IMG/VR virus record: IMGVR_UViG_3300048813_000026
Span: 1 to 26,786 of that record
Direction: 5' to 3' (one strand)
Source of the DNA: a virus
Length of the DNA: 26,786 bases
Position 1 is the first letter of the stretch, and each line of letters begins with the position of its first letter. Under the pieces are notes generated by a model, which saw only the letters and a list, made by a program, of their open reading frames with translations, made no database searches and was not told where the DNA came from. Made by a program: the position numbers and the translations under genes. This document shows positions 12,404 through 20,393 of the stretch, in pieces.

Positions 12404-12642
12404 TGAATGAAATGGAACCGAAATATGCTCAAGATGATCCCAATGATATGTCTACTGAATTAGTTGAGAAAGGTAAAGGCATGAAATCACTGGATCAAGC
12501 AGATAAAGAAAGAAAATCGGCATTAGCAGAAGACTTGAAAAATAATAAACCATCATTTGCTCAAATGATAAGTTCACCTAATTATGGATATAAAGATACA
12601 TCTAAACCAGTAAAACGTACTGGCTACAAGGAACACCGCTAA
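12403..12642 (+). CDS. 79-residue hypothetical protein
   Basis: Highly polar product starting MNEMEPKYAQDDPNDMSTEL, with Lys/Glu-rich segments and an end NYGYKDTSKPVKRTGYKEHR. No hydrophobic core is obvious, so it is probably flexible. Coupled by TAATG on both sides. Unknown function within the scaffold-coat gene cluster. Confidence 0.65.
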   Translation: MNEMEPKYAQDDPNDMSTELVEKGKGMKSLDQADKERKSALAEDLKNNKPSFAQMISSPNYGYKDTSKPVKRTGYKEHR

Positions 12643-12845
12643 TGCGTGATAATGAATCCTTAAATGAATTTCTTGCCCTTGTAAAACACAATGAACAAGT
12701 TAGAAATAATTTAAAAGAATTCATTAGGTATCCAGAGAGATTTCCTCATATAAATGGTAGTTCAGTTAATTTTGAATATAGAGATGTTAACTGGAAACCA
12801 AATCTTACTTTAAATAAGATTGAACAAGTTATAAGGAATAGTTAA
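12642..12845 (+). CDS. 67-residue hypothetical protein
   Basis: Starts MRDNESLNEFLALVKHNEQV, helical in its first half, then an aromatic YPERFPHINGSSVNFEYRDV segment. It is more AT-rich than its neighbours. Its first 15 bases, ATGCGTGATAATGAA, recur with one change at the start of the next gene. That suggests it was inserted there or copied that start. Linked by TAATG at both ends. No family recognised. Confidence 0.6.
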   Translation: MRDNESLNEFLALVKHNEQVRNNLKEFIRYPERFPHINGSSVNFEYRDVNWKPNLTLNKIEQVIRNS

Positions 12846-13036
12846 TGCGTGATAACGAAGACAATCAGTCCATGGTTGCTTATGGCACGAAGAATCTGCA
12901 AGAGAAACATACGCAGGTTCCAAGTGATAATAAGCAATTTCCGGGTGATAAGATGCCGCAGAACGCGCATATCGTGTCTTCACGTAAGCGACCTCAAAAA
13001 CATCGACATATTGTCAGACATGCGGAGTATAGATAA
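12845..13036 (+). CDS. 63-residue basic hypothetical protein
   Basis: The product begins MRDNEDNQSMVAYGTKNLQE and ends in a basic His/Arg-rich stretch (SSRKRPQKHRHIVRHAEYR) that could touch nucleic acid or an acidic partner. The TAATG overlaps with both neighbours support it. Another frame over most of the same bases is open but unsupported. Confidence 0.6.
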   Translation: MRDNEDNQSMVAYGTKNLQEKHTQVPSDNKQFPGDKMPQNAHIVSSRKRPQKHRHIVRHAEYR

Positions 13037-13188
13037 TGCCATTAGTCAAAGGTAAAGCATCCAAAAGCCAGAAAGGTATCTCAGAAAATATTAAGCGTGA
13101 ACGTGCTGCTGGTAAACCAGAAAAGCAAAGCATTGCTATTGCTATGTCTGAGGCTGGTAAGTCTAAGAAACCGGCGAAAAAGAAGTAA
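13036..13188 (+). CDS. DUF6496-like small basic protein
   Basis: Fifty residues beginning MPLVKGKASKSQKGISENIK with RERAAGKPEKQSIAIAMSEAGKSKKPAKKK. The pattern MPLVKGKS...IS.NI..E..AGKPQKQAVAIAL..AGK is a common tiny phage protein that I associate with DUF6496. Its role is not established. It is strongly basic and is coupled to the previous gene by TAATG. The following hairpin begins within its stop codon. Confidence 0.75.
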   Translation: MPLVKGKASKSQKGISENIKRERAAGKPEKQSIAIAMSEAGKSKKPAKKK

Positions 13189-13209
13189 GGGGTACGGTTA
13201 ATACCCCTT
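13187..13209. terminator. Hairpin ending the head-gene run
   Basis: AAGGGGTA (13187-13194) pairs perfectly with TACCCCTT (13202-13209) across a 7-base loop. A T-rich stretch follows on the + strand a few bases later (GGTTAATTATTTTCTTTT). It lies between convergent genes ending at 13188 (+) and 13217 (-), so it may act on both. Confidence 0.6.
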
Positions 13210-13216
13210 GTGGTGG

Positions 13217-13789
13217 TTAATTATTTTCTTTTAAATAGTTCATAGCTTTTTGCATTAATAAAATGTCATCTTTGAAATGTCCTAGTCCGGTATTACAGTG
13301 ATGACATAGTAATCCTCGAATTTTACCAGTAATATGGCAATGATCTACCGCAAGGCGTTTAACTGGTGTTTTATCAGGATGAGAAGATTTCATTGTTTCT
13401 GGTTTATCACATATAGCACATAATCCATTTTGCTTTTGATGAATTTTCTCATATTCACTTATTAGTAACCGAATGCCACTTCCCTTTTTGCCTAAATGAA
13501 TAAAATTTCTAGTTTGAATCCTATCTGGATTATTTTTAGCAAATTTATTACTTCTTCTTTTTTTACATTCTATGCATTGGTAATAATCCTGTTTTTCATA
13601 ATAATAAGTTTGATGCTCTTTCAATTGTCCATGTAGATGACAAGTCATAATAATATCTTCGGATAATTTTGGCAGATCAAAAGATTTGTGCCTTCCCCAT
13701 CTAACACGATGCATTGTGCATAAAGTAGATCGTTGTTTAATGTCTCTTGGGTTGGTGCAATGTGGCGCTCTACAAGTATAAATTTCCAC
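13217..13789 (-). CDS. Endonuclease VII-type HNH nuclease, antisense insert
   Basis: The 190-residue product has the recombination endonuclease VII signature: C124-x2-C127, then LAVDHCHITGKIRGLLC (146-162), C165, N166 and a helical end. The N-terminal half carries further Cys/His groups (C6, C11, C24; C50, H53; C72-x2-C75), likely extra zinc modules. The start is GTG 13789, preceded by TATAGGAATC. It points against the late operon, between the small head genes and the coat gene, and its codons are AT-rich. A homing-type insertion is the simplest explanation. It would cut DNA, but its target is unknown. Confidence 0.88.
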   Translation of the reverse strand: MEIYTCRAPHCTNPRDIKQRSTLCTMHRVRWGRHKSFDLPKLSEDIIMTCHLHGQLKEHQTYYYEKQDYYQCIECKKRRSNKFAKNNPDRIQTRNFIHLGKKGSGIRLLISEYEKIHQKQNGLCAICDKPETMKSSHPDKTPVKRLAVDHCHITGKIRGLLCHHCNTGLGHFKDDILLMQKAMNYLKENN

Positions 13790-13958
13790 TATGATGATTC
13801 CTATATTGATAAATAAAAACTATGTGTATACAATTAATTCAAGTGAGTATTGTGTTTAGTAATGCCCCACTTCATTACGCAGGCGTGTAATTGTGCTTCC
13901 CGCTGAGCCATAAACTATAGCTTCTACTTAATTATACTTTATACTCGGAGAGAATACA
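13790..13958 (+). promoter_or_regulatory. Coat gene leader region
   Basis: These 169 bases hold no gene. ATTACGC (13874-13880) and GTGTAAT (13885-13891) form a 7-bp stem with one G-T pair. Two TATACT boxes (13933 and 13939) are possible -10 elements but lack a clear -35. Since the antisense HNH gene and the hairpin at 13187 lie upstream, the coat gene probably needs its own promoter here. SD GGAGA precedes ATG 13959. Confidence 0.35.
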
Positions 13959-15218
13959 ATGCCCAATATGTTTGAGACGACACAATATATCCTGGACGAA
14001 ACGTTTATTAGGTTTGTCAACTATCTTAATTATGCAAAAGTCGCGAACAGAAACCTTGAAGGTGACTTCAAAGGCTTGAAATATGCAACTGGCCAGACCA
14101 TTGACTATCGTTTAGAAGAACGATACCTCGGTGGCGAAGGTGCAACTGCAGTGTCAGAAGCACGCGTACAGGTTATCCGTCCACTGACCATCAGCAAGCA
14201 GTTCAACACGATGGTAGAGTTCTCTGGTTTCGAACTGACCTTTGATCGCGCCCGTGATCAACCATACTTGGATATGATGTTAAATCCACGTGCTAAGCGT
14301 TTAGCTAACTTGGTTGAACAGTTCATTGCAACGACCAATTTGCAGACTGCTATTTACCAGTACACTGGCACACCCGGTGTACCCATCGATTTCAATACCG
14401 TTTTGGTCACTGATGCTTACATGACCCAATTAGGCATTCCAGAAGACGGTAATCGTTACTTCTCCTGTTCGCCAATGGTATCTGCTGGCTTGTCTAATGA
14501 TCTCTATACAGTATTTAACCAGACGGTTAACCGTGGTGCATTGATGGATGGTTTCATTGGTCACTTGTCCGGGTTTGACTTCTTTAAGACAAACTTCTTG
14601 CAGAGACAAATTGCTGGTGTACCAGATGCTACCGTAGCAGGTACACCGCCAACTGGATTCTTGGCTGCTGGTCAGGTAGTTGGTCCGGTAACTGGTGGAA
14701 ATGTGTTAGTGGTGAGCGGTTTAAATGCTAGTAACACTAATGGTGTTGCATTGTTTAATGTCGGTGACATTATCACGATTGATGCTGCAGCTAATGTGTT
14801 TATGATTAATCCATTAAATTATGAACCTTTACAAGCTACAGCACAGTTTGTTGTGACGGCGCAGGTATTATCAGCGACTGGTGTAACACAATATACTGTT
14901 CCAGTTAGCCCAACTATTGTGACTTCTGGTGCTAGACAGAATATTTCTAATGTTATTCCCAATGGCGCACAGTTATATCGTGCTAATTCACATAACGTGT
15001 CCATTGCATTCCATAACCAAACGATTGTCTTCGCTGCTCCGCCAATCAAAGAGCTGAAAGGTGGTGTAGAGGCAGTAACTTCCTATAGTGATCTGTATAA
15101 ACTTGCTATGACTTATACACTGGGTGCTGATATTCGTAATTACGTTCAGTTAGATCGTATTGACGTTATTTGCGGTGTTGCGATTAATCCAGAGTTCGGC
15201 GTATTGGTAATGTCATAA
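13959..15218 (+). CDS. Major coat protein, P22 gp5-like
   Basis: At 419 residues this is close to P22 gp5 (430) and occupies the same position after the scaffold. Recognisable stretches are the N-terminal helix (ILDETFIRFVNYLNYAKVAN), YRLEERYLGGEGATA, a long helix (MLNPRAKRLANLVEQFIATT) and the C-terminal NYVQLDRIDVICGVAINPEF. The Gly/Ala/Val-rich 225-300 section fits an inserted beta domain of the kind found in P22-type coats. It assembles around the scaffold into the icosahedral shell. A strong terminator follows immediately, as expected for a very highly expressed gene. Confidence 0.92.
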   Translation: MPNMFETTQYILDETFIRFVNYLNYAKVANRNLEGDFKGLKYATGQTIDYRLEERYLGGEGATAVSEARVQVIRPLTISKQFNTMVEFSGFELTFDRARDQPYLDMMLNPRAKRLANLVEQFIATTNLQTAIYQYTGTPGVPIDFNTVLVTDAYMTQLGIPEDGNRYFSCSPMVSAGLSNDLYTVFNQTVNRGALMDGFIGHLSGFDFFKTNFLQRQIAGVPDATVAGTPPTGFLAAGQVVGPVTGGNVLVVSGLNASNTNGVALFNVGDIITIDAAANVFMINPLNYEPLQATAQFVVTAQVLSATGVTQYTVPVSPTIVTSGARQNISNVIPNGAQLYRANSHNVSIAFHNQTIVFAAPPIKELKGGVEAVTSYSDLYKLAMTYTLGADIRNYVQLDRIDVICGVAINPEFGVLVMS

Positions 15219-15225
15219 ACAATGT

Positions 15226-15267
15226 TAGGGGATGCATATTGCTACGGTATGTATCCCCTATTTTTTT
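15226..15267 (+). terminator. Strong intrinsic terminator after coat gene
   Basis: TAGGGGATGCATA (15226-15238) pairs with TATGTATCCCCTA (15248-15260), 13 bp with one G-T pair and a 9-base loop. Seven T follow (15261-15267). The next gene's SD (TATAGGA) begins directly after the T-run, so connector genes depend on read-through or on another promoter. Confidence 0.9.
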
Positions 15268-15279
15268 ATAGGATTATTC

Positions 15280-15567
15280 ATGAATCAAACTAAAGAAGCT
15301 GTTGTTGAACAAGTTGTATATCAGGGCAGATGGATAAATAAGTCGCCATTTAGATCATTTGTTTATAGCAAGGATTCTGCAAAAGTTGCTGAATCATGGG
15401 ATGAATACCAACGATTATTAGACTCCGGTGTTTGGTTTGCAACATTGGAAGAAGCAAAAGCTCCACAAGTCATCAAGCGCACAAGAAAAGTAGTTGAACC
15501 TGTGATATTGGCCGAACCTGGAGTATCCACAAATGCCGAGTCAGACAGTAACGCAGTTCATCACTGA
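15280..15567 (+). CDS. Hypothetical 95-residue head-region protein
   Basis: ATG 15280 with TATAGGA upstream is chosen over an in-frame ATG inside the terminator stem. The product has a compact aromatic part (YQGRWINKSPFRSFVYSKDS, SWDEYQRLLDSGVWFATLEE) and a charged, probably flexible tail. Its 3' end overlaps the next gene by 35 bases, and that gene's SD lies inside it. Location between coat and gp4-like gene hints at a head accessory, but no family was recognised. Confidence 0.7.
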   Translation: MNQTKEAVVEQVVYQGRWINKSPFRSFVYSKDSAKVAESWDEYQRLLDSGVWFATLEEAKAPQVIKRTRKVVEPVILAEPGVSTNAESDSNAVHH

Positions 15568-16255
15568 TTCTTACCAGTTAATCAGTGCTAATAGTCCTAC
15601 TGTTCCCTTATATGATGGGGATATGTCTAAAGGTCTACAATTCTTGAATGAATTGCTGCAGGACTATAGTGGCAATGGATTGATGATTACTGTTGCCAAA
15701 ACGGTGACATTTAATGTAGCAATTGGTCAGGAATTTGTGACATTTGGTGCGCCAGATTTCACACCAACACCTAATGTTACAATTGGTCGTTTAGCAAATC
15801 TGGAAAATGCCTGGTTGTTACTGGATGGCGTGACTTATCCGCTCATTGATGAATCGAGAAATGTATTTTATGGATCATACAAGTATGACCCTCAGCTTGG
15901 TTTACCTAGATTTTGTATTGTCACTTACGACACAGATGTTACGACGATGCGCTTATATCCGGCACCATCGCAAATATACACACTAACTGTTTATGCCAAA
16001 TTTGAACTACTGCCATTTGTAATTACGGATACTATGGCGGCATTGCCGCGCTACTACATGCGCTATCTTAAATTAGCATTGGCATATGAATTAGCTTTCT
16101 ATAAAGGCCGTTCAGCAGCTTGGGATAATAAATTACAGAAGAAACTAGACGATGCTGAAAAAGTTATGGCATCTATCAGCACGATTAATCTGGTTATTGA
16201 CACTGGTAATGAGTCTTACCTTAATGGATCTTGGCGCGTTAAGGCGGGGGTCTAA
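15533..16255 (+). CDS. Head-tail adaptor, P22 gp4-like
   Basis: The 240-residue protein shows the pattern of P22-type tail accessory factors: an N-terminal helix (VTQFITDSYQLISANSPTVP) and a GLQFLNELLQDYSGNGLMIT segment. It also has central LYPAPSQIYTLTVYAKFEL and YYMRYLKLALAYELAFYKGR. P22 gp4 (166 residues) binds below the portal and starts tail assembly. The extra length here is mainly beta-rich sequence in the middle. GGAG precedes ATG 15533, and its stop overlaps the next gene by TAATG. Order coat, gp4, gp10 is as in P22. Confidence 0.85.
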   Translation: MPSQTVTQFITDSYQLISANSPTVPLYDGDMSKGLQFLNELLQDYSGNGLMITVAKTVTFNVAIGQEFVTFGAPDFTPTPNVTIGRLANLENAWLLLDGVTYPLIDESRNVFYGSYKYDPQLGLPRFCIVTYDTDVTTMRLYPAPSQIYTLTVYAKFELLPFVITDTMAALPRYYMRYLKLALAYELAFYKGRSAAWDNKLQKKLDDAEKVMASISTINLVIDTGNESYLNGSWRVKAGV

Positions 16256-17934
16256 TGCAACAACGTACAGATGATTCAGGATGGGAAGTTAAACCACTAC
16301 CAATCATTGGACAGTATAATAGGCAGCGCTTTGATCAATTCTGCCCTGAAGATGCTGCTAATTTCTACGTTGTTACTGGCAAAGATACTAAGAAACCATT
16401 TGTTATGTATCCCACATTTGGTCGTCAGCATATTTCATTTGGTGGTTTGAATCGCCTGCTGTTTGGACAAGAACCACGTTCTATGTTTAGAACACTAAAC
16501 TATTGGTATTCAGTAGTTGGCAGTACGGTATGGCGTATTGATGCGAATTTCAACCAAGTGGATATCAGTATTGCCAATCCATTGCAGACAATTGCTGGCA
16601 ATGTGTTTTTTTGCCAATTAGTCGTTAATGCTGAAACATTTGTATGTTTGGTGGATTCACAGCGTGTCTATGTATACCAAGAAGTAGCAGGTGGATTCGT
16701 TACAATTCTGGATATCAATGTACCATTTGGTAAGCCATTGACAGATGCCAACTATCAAGCACCTGGATATATCGTAGCATTCGGTAATCGCATAGCAGTA
16801 TCTATTGCAAATAGTTCACAATTCTTTCTGTCTATTGTTAATCTAGGTGGTAATGCATTTTCTAATACGGCAGCATTTAATATTGCAGGTGTAACGACAT
16901 TTGCTCAAGAATCTGGTGTCATTGGTCAGATGGGTGTGTTGAATAATACACTTTATATATATTGCGATTTTACAACCGGTGTTTGGGCAAATACGCCGGC
17001 TATATTTTCTGGTACACAATTATATTTTCCATGGAAAAAGAATACGACTTATGACTGGAATGTTGGTATTGCTGATCCACTATCGCTAGATATCAATTTT
17101 GGTCGAATGGCATTTCTTGGGCAAAATAGTAATGGTTTATTGCAGGTTATGTCATCTATGGGTGGTGAGCCTAAACCAGTTAACTCACAAGCAATTGACG
17201 TATTATTCCAAGACTATGCAAATGACCCATTAACAAATAGTCCATTCCTGGAAGGTAATGCGAATGGCTTCCTATACCAATATGAAAACTCTGTTATGTA
17301 TAGACTGTCAGCCGGACCTTATCATGGATCAACTATATTAGACGACACTGAAGTTGCTAATAGTCTTGAATATAACTTCACGACTGATACCTGGCATAGA
17401 TGTATTGAAGAAAATGGTGAGCGTTGCCGTGTACAGAAACATGTGTTTTTCAATAATCGCCATCTTGTTAGTGTGGAAGGTGAAGGCACTGTTTATGAAT
17501 TATCTGGACGGTTCTATACGAATGAATCTGAAAATCCATTGCAGTTAGACCAACAAGCAATTGATGCCTATATTGTTAATCCCATGCGCTATGAACGCAT
17601 TACACCAATTGTATTCCAAGACGATTATTCCGAATTAGAAACTGACTATGTGCAGATAGACTTTGTATTTGGTCAAGGTGCCACATACTTTATACCACCA
17701 CCATTATGGATACCGGCTATTGAACTATTCTGGTCAGACGACGGCGGCATGACATACAGTTCCGCTGATCAATTAGACTTTGGCCGACAAGGTACTTACC
17801 AATGGCGTATGCGTTGGTATCAATTGGGTTGCTCACGTAACCGATGTTACAAGTTAGTAGCAACTAGTAAATACCCTATTGTTGTATTGGGTGGAACGAT
17901 GAAAGTCAGGAGGGTGAGTGGCGGAGCAGATTAA
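16255..17934 (+). CDS. Packaged-DNA stabilisation protein, P22 gp10-like
   Basis: P22 gp10 closes the portal channel after packaging. This 559-residue protein (gp10 has 472) starts with the typical KPLPIIGQYNRQRFDQFCPE and NFYVVTGKD stretch and is then almost entirely beta-strands. Repeated segments such as YWYSVVGSTVWRIDANFNQV and YVYQEVAGGF suggest a propeller-like body. The C-terminal part, with LFWSDDGGMTYSS and GTYQWRMRWYQLGCSRNRCY, is also conserved-looking. It is coupled to the gp4-like gene by TAATG and to the next by a 17-base overlap. Likely a head-closure and tail-hub component. Confidence 0.85.
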   Translation: MQQRTDDSGWEVKPLPIIGQYNRQRFDQFCPEDAANFYVVTGKDTKKPFVMYPTFGRQHISFGGLNRLLFGQEPRSMFRTLNYWYSVVGSTVWRIDANFNQVDISIANPLQTIAGNVFFCQLVVNAETFVCLVDSQRVYVYQEVAGGFVTILDINVPFGKPLTDANYQAPGYIVAFGNRIAVSIANSSQFFLSIVNLGGNAFSNTAAFNIAGVTTFAQESGVIGQMGVLNNTLYIYCDFTTGVWANTPAIFSGTQLYFPWKKNTTYDWNVGIADPLSLDINFGRMAFLGQNSNGLLQVMSSMGGEPKPVNSQAIDVLFQDYANDPLTNSPFLEGNANGFLYQYENSVMYRLSAGPYHGSTILDDTEVANSLEYNFTTDTWHRCIEENGERCRVQKHVFFNNRHLVSVEGEGTVYELSGRFYTNESENPLQLDQQAIDAYIVNPMRYERITPIVFQDDYSELETDYVQIDFVFGQGATYFIPPPLWIPAIELFWSDDGGMTYSSADQLDFGRQGTYQWRMRWYQLGCSRNRCYKLVATSKYPIVVLGGTMKVRRVSGGAD

Positions 17935-18280
17935 CTTTCCTAGAGTCGATAGATGCCCAGTGGAGTATGAAGACTTCCACGATATTATGGGGCGCTGGTT
18001 AACTGATCTGGCTGACCAGATGAATATTGCTTTGCAAGAATTAGATAATGGTTTGGCGATTGACACGACTACTAACGTATCGGCGTCACCTAGTCATACT
18101 GTAACAATACCAGTCCTTGGTATGACGACGTTTTCCATTGCAACAGCATCTATTGCATCATCGACTAATCCAGTTACGATTTTTTCGATTACACCAACAG
18201 CCGGTAATCTTGTTATTTTATTATCAGGTGATCCGGGCGCATCTATTACCATCAACTACAGTGCTTTGGTAGCAACTTAA
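17918..18280 (+). CDS. 120-residue tail-hub-region protein
   Basis: The gene starts with GTG 17918, supported by AGGAGG at 17908-17913. The first 45 residues (YEDFHDIMGRWLTDLADQMN) are helical. The rest is Thr/Ser/Ile-rich beta sequence (SHTVTIPVLGMTTFSIATAS, GDPGASITINYSALVAT). It occupies the place of the gp26 tail needle in P22, but it is half that length and lacks the long heptad coiled coil. It may be a different plug or a minor virion protein. Confidence 0.7.
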   Translation: MAEQINFPRVDRCPVEYEDFHDIMGRWLTDLADQMNIALQELDNGLAIDTTTNVSASPSHTVTIPVLGMTTFSIATASIASSTNPVTIFSITPTAGNLVILLSGDPGASITINYSALVAT

Positions 18281-18290
18281 GGAATTTAAT

Positions 18291-18959
18291 ATGTCTATTT
18301 GGGATACCTACAAACGCATTAGTGGTGGCAATATGTTAAAGAGTTTTTTTCACCCTGAAGATGCTTATAAAAAGGCTCAAGAAGCCGCTGATCAAGGTTA
18401 TAATGAAGCACAGGATTATCAGCGCCCAATCATGCAACATGGTGAAGATCAGTATGGTGATCTGAATACTGCTAGACAGCGCCTCATGAATCCTGGCGCT
18501 TTGGAAAATGAATGGGCAGGTGGTTATGAACAGTCACCATATGCCAAACAGTTATTACAGCAAAACCAGACTTCAGGTTTAGATGCGGCATCGTCAATGG
18601 GTTTGAATGGTAGCAGTGCTGCCATTGGCAATATTCAACAAGGTGCGGGTCAGATTGTAAATGCAGATAGACGCCAGTATATGGAAGACCTGATGAAGAA
18701 GTATATGACCGGTATTGGCCTTGGTGAAGATATCTATGGCGCAGGTGCTAATGCTGCTGGGAATATGGGTAACAGAGCATTTGAACATGGCCAATCTAAT
18801 GCTGGATTAGCCTATGGTAAAGAAGCGGCACCTGGAGAATTATTTGGTAATTTGCTACACAAGGGTATGGACGCAGGTGCTAATTATGCAACAGGTGGTG
18901 CATATGGTGCAACCAAAGGATTGGGTGGTAATTCAATGAACAATAATTATCAGCAATAA
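18291..18959 (+). CDS. Putative internal ejection protein (gp7-like position)
   Basis: The 222-residue product is Gly/Ala/Asn/Gln-rich and helical, with NTARQRLMNPGALENEWAGG, YAKQLLQQNQTSGLDAASSM and a Gly-rich end (ATGGAYGATKGLGGNSMNNN). Small flexible helical proteins of this kind, just after the tail-hub genes, are the DNA-transfer proteins carried in P22-type heads and injected with the genome. SD AAGGAA precedes ATG 18291. The assignment rests on position and composition plus the motif look. Confidence 0.65.
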   Translation: MSIWDTYKRISGGNMLKSFFHPEDAYKKAQEAADQGYNEAQDYQRPIMQHGEDQYGDLNTARQRLMNPGALENEWAGGYEQSPYAKQLLQQNQTSGLDAASSMGLNGSSAAIGNIQQGAGQIVNADRRQYMEDLMKKYMTGIGLGEDIYGAGANAAGNMGNRAFEHGQSNAGLAYGKEAAPGELFGNLLHKGMDAGANYATGGAYGATKGLGGNSMNNNYQQ

Positions 18960-18968
18960 GGGATAACT

Positions 18969-20393
18969 ATGGCAGTAACTGGACCGATTCCATTACCACA
19001 AACTGGTATGCAGGCTTTTGATACTGAGGCAATGCGATCACAAAAAATGATGGCGTCTATGTTGCAAGGCAGACAGCGCCAACAACAATTAGGGCTTAAT
19101 AAAGAACAATTAGATATTCATAAACAGGCTGAAGCGCGAGCGCAAAAAATCATGCCGCATTTAATTGAAAAGTATAAACGTGAAATGCTTCAAGCGCGTG
19201 CGCAACAAAAATATCTTGATGACATCATGGGTGGAAATCAATCTGGAAATTCAGAAATATCTGATATGACTGGAAGCGCTTCTGGAAGTGGCATGGATGG
19301 TGGCGGGGGCGGTATTGATGAACAATCTATGCCACAAAATAATATTTCATCTGAAAATCTGTCACCAGAAGATATGCAAGGTATTAATAATTTGCAACCA
19401 GGGCAGACATATACAGTAGGTGGAATACAAAATAGACCACCAATAGCTGGTAAGATTCCCAAAAGTGAAGCAGTTCAAATGGCTAATCAAGATCAGGCTA
19501 AATATGATCAATCACATGGTCAACAGACTGGACAAATACCAGAACAGTCTGCTAAGCAGCAACCTGAAATGCCACAACAACAAACACCACAGCAAATTTC
19601 ACCAGAAACACCACAATCCATAGGAAACCAGAATCCATTTAATAAATTGCAAGAACGATTAAAGTCAGGTGAAGAAGTTGTAATTAGACCACCAACAAAT
19701 CCACGAATGGCAAAGTGGGATAAACTGGCTGGACAAACAGTTATGGGTATTAAAATCCCAAAAGTACAATCAGAAACTAAAGATGGTATTAGATATGATG
19801 TTTACCCAAGTGGATTAGTAAAAGCACGTAAAGAAGCATTAAGTGCCACTGAACAAGAACAACAAAAAGTGGATATTAAGCGTGCAAAAGATTTAGAAGA
19901 AACTGGAAAATTGATTAATAAATTTAGTCAACATTCTGAAGCATTAACAGACCTTTTTGAAAATAAAGGTTTACATACAGGCAATCTTGCCGCATTAAGA
20001 AATTGGACAAATATGCCAGCAAAACATGTTGGTACATTTATGGAAAATAGCACTCCATTAGTAGGACAGTTATCTAAAGAATTGTCACAACGCGGTGGTG
20101 CTGTTGTTTCTGGTATGGCGGCTGCTGCAAAACCAGATTTGAAGAAACCTGATGACTATAACAAAGAAATTTTAAATGAATTACATAAACAGACGTATCA
20201 TGATTATCAGGCAGTGAAAGCAGAATATGAACGTATTACTGGAAAAGAATATCCAATAAAATTATCTAAATTTTATGAAAAAGTAAAAGTACAATCTCCG
20301 CATGGTGTAACAGCTATTCGTTCACCAGAAGAAGCTGAAAAATTAGTTAAAAAGTATCCTGGTTCTAAAATATTGGGAAATGCTTATGAATGA
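18969..20393 (+). CDS. Putative internal ejection protein (gp20-like position)
   Basis: A 474-residue polar protein. Residues 1-90 are helical and Met/Gln-rich. Residues 90-230 are low-complexity with Gly and Pro/Gln runs. The rest is helical again (KRAKDLEETGKLINKFSQHS, YHDYQAVKAEYERITGKEYP). Long flexible Gln-rich proteins in this slot are injected virion proteins in P22-like phages. A-rich codons set it apart from the upstream structural genes. SD AAGGGA precedes ATG 18969. No enzymatic motif is seen. Confidence 0.6.
   Translation: MAVTGPIPLPQTGMQAFDTEAMRSQKMMASMLQGRQRQQQLGLNKEQLDIHKQAEARAQKIMPHLIEKYKREMLQARAQQKYLDDIMGGNQSGNSEISDMTGSASGSGMDGGGGGIDEQSMPQNNISSENLSPEDMQGINNLQPGQTYTVGGIQNRPPIAGKIPKSEAVQMANQDQAKYDQSHGQQTGQIPEQSAKQQPEMPQQQTPQQISPETPQSIGNQNPFNKLQERLKSGEEVVIRPPTNPRMAKWDKLAGQTVMGIKIPKVQSETKDGIRYDVYPSGLVKARKEALSATEQEQQKVDIKRAKDLEETGKLINKFSQHSEALTDLFENKGLHTGNLAALRNWTNMPAKHVGTFMENSTPLVGQLSKELSQRGGAVVSGMAAAAKPDLKKPDDYNKEILNELHKQTYHDYQAVKAEYERITGKEYPIKLSKFYEKVKVQSPHGVTAIRSPEEAEKLVKKYPGSKILGNAYE

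Noticed and set aside
15232-15279. Longer N-terminus for the 95-residue gene after the coat
   Set aside because: The upstream ATG lies in the terminator stem and has no SD; ATG 15280 has TATAGGA at good distance.
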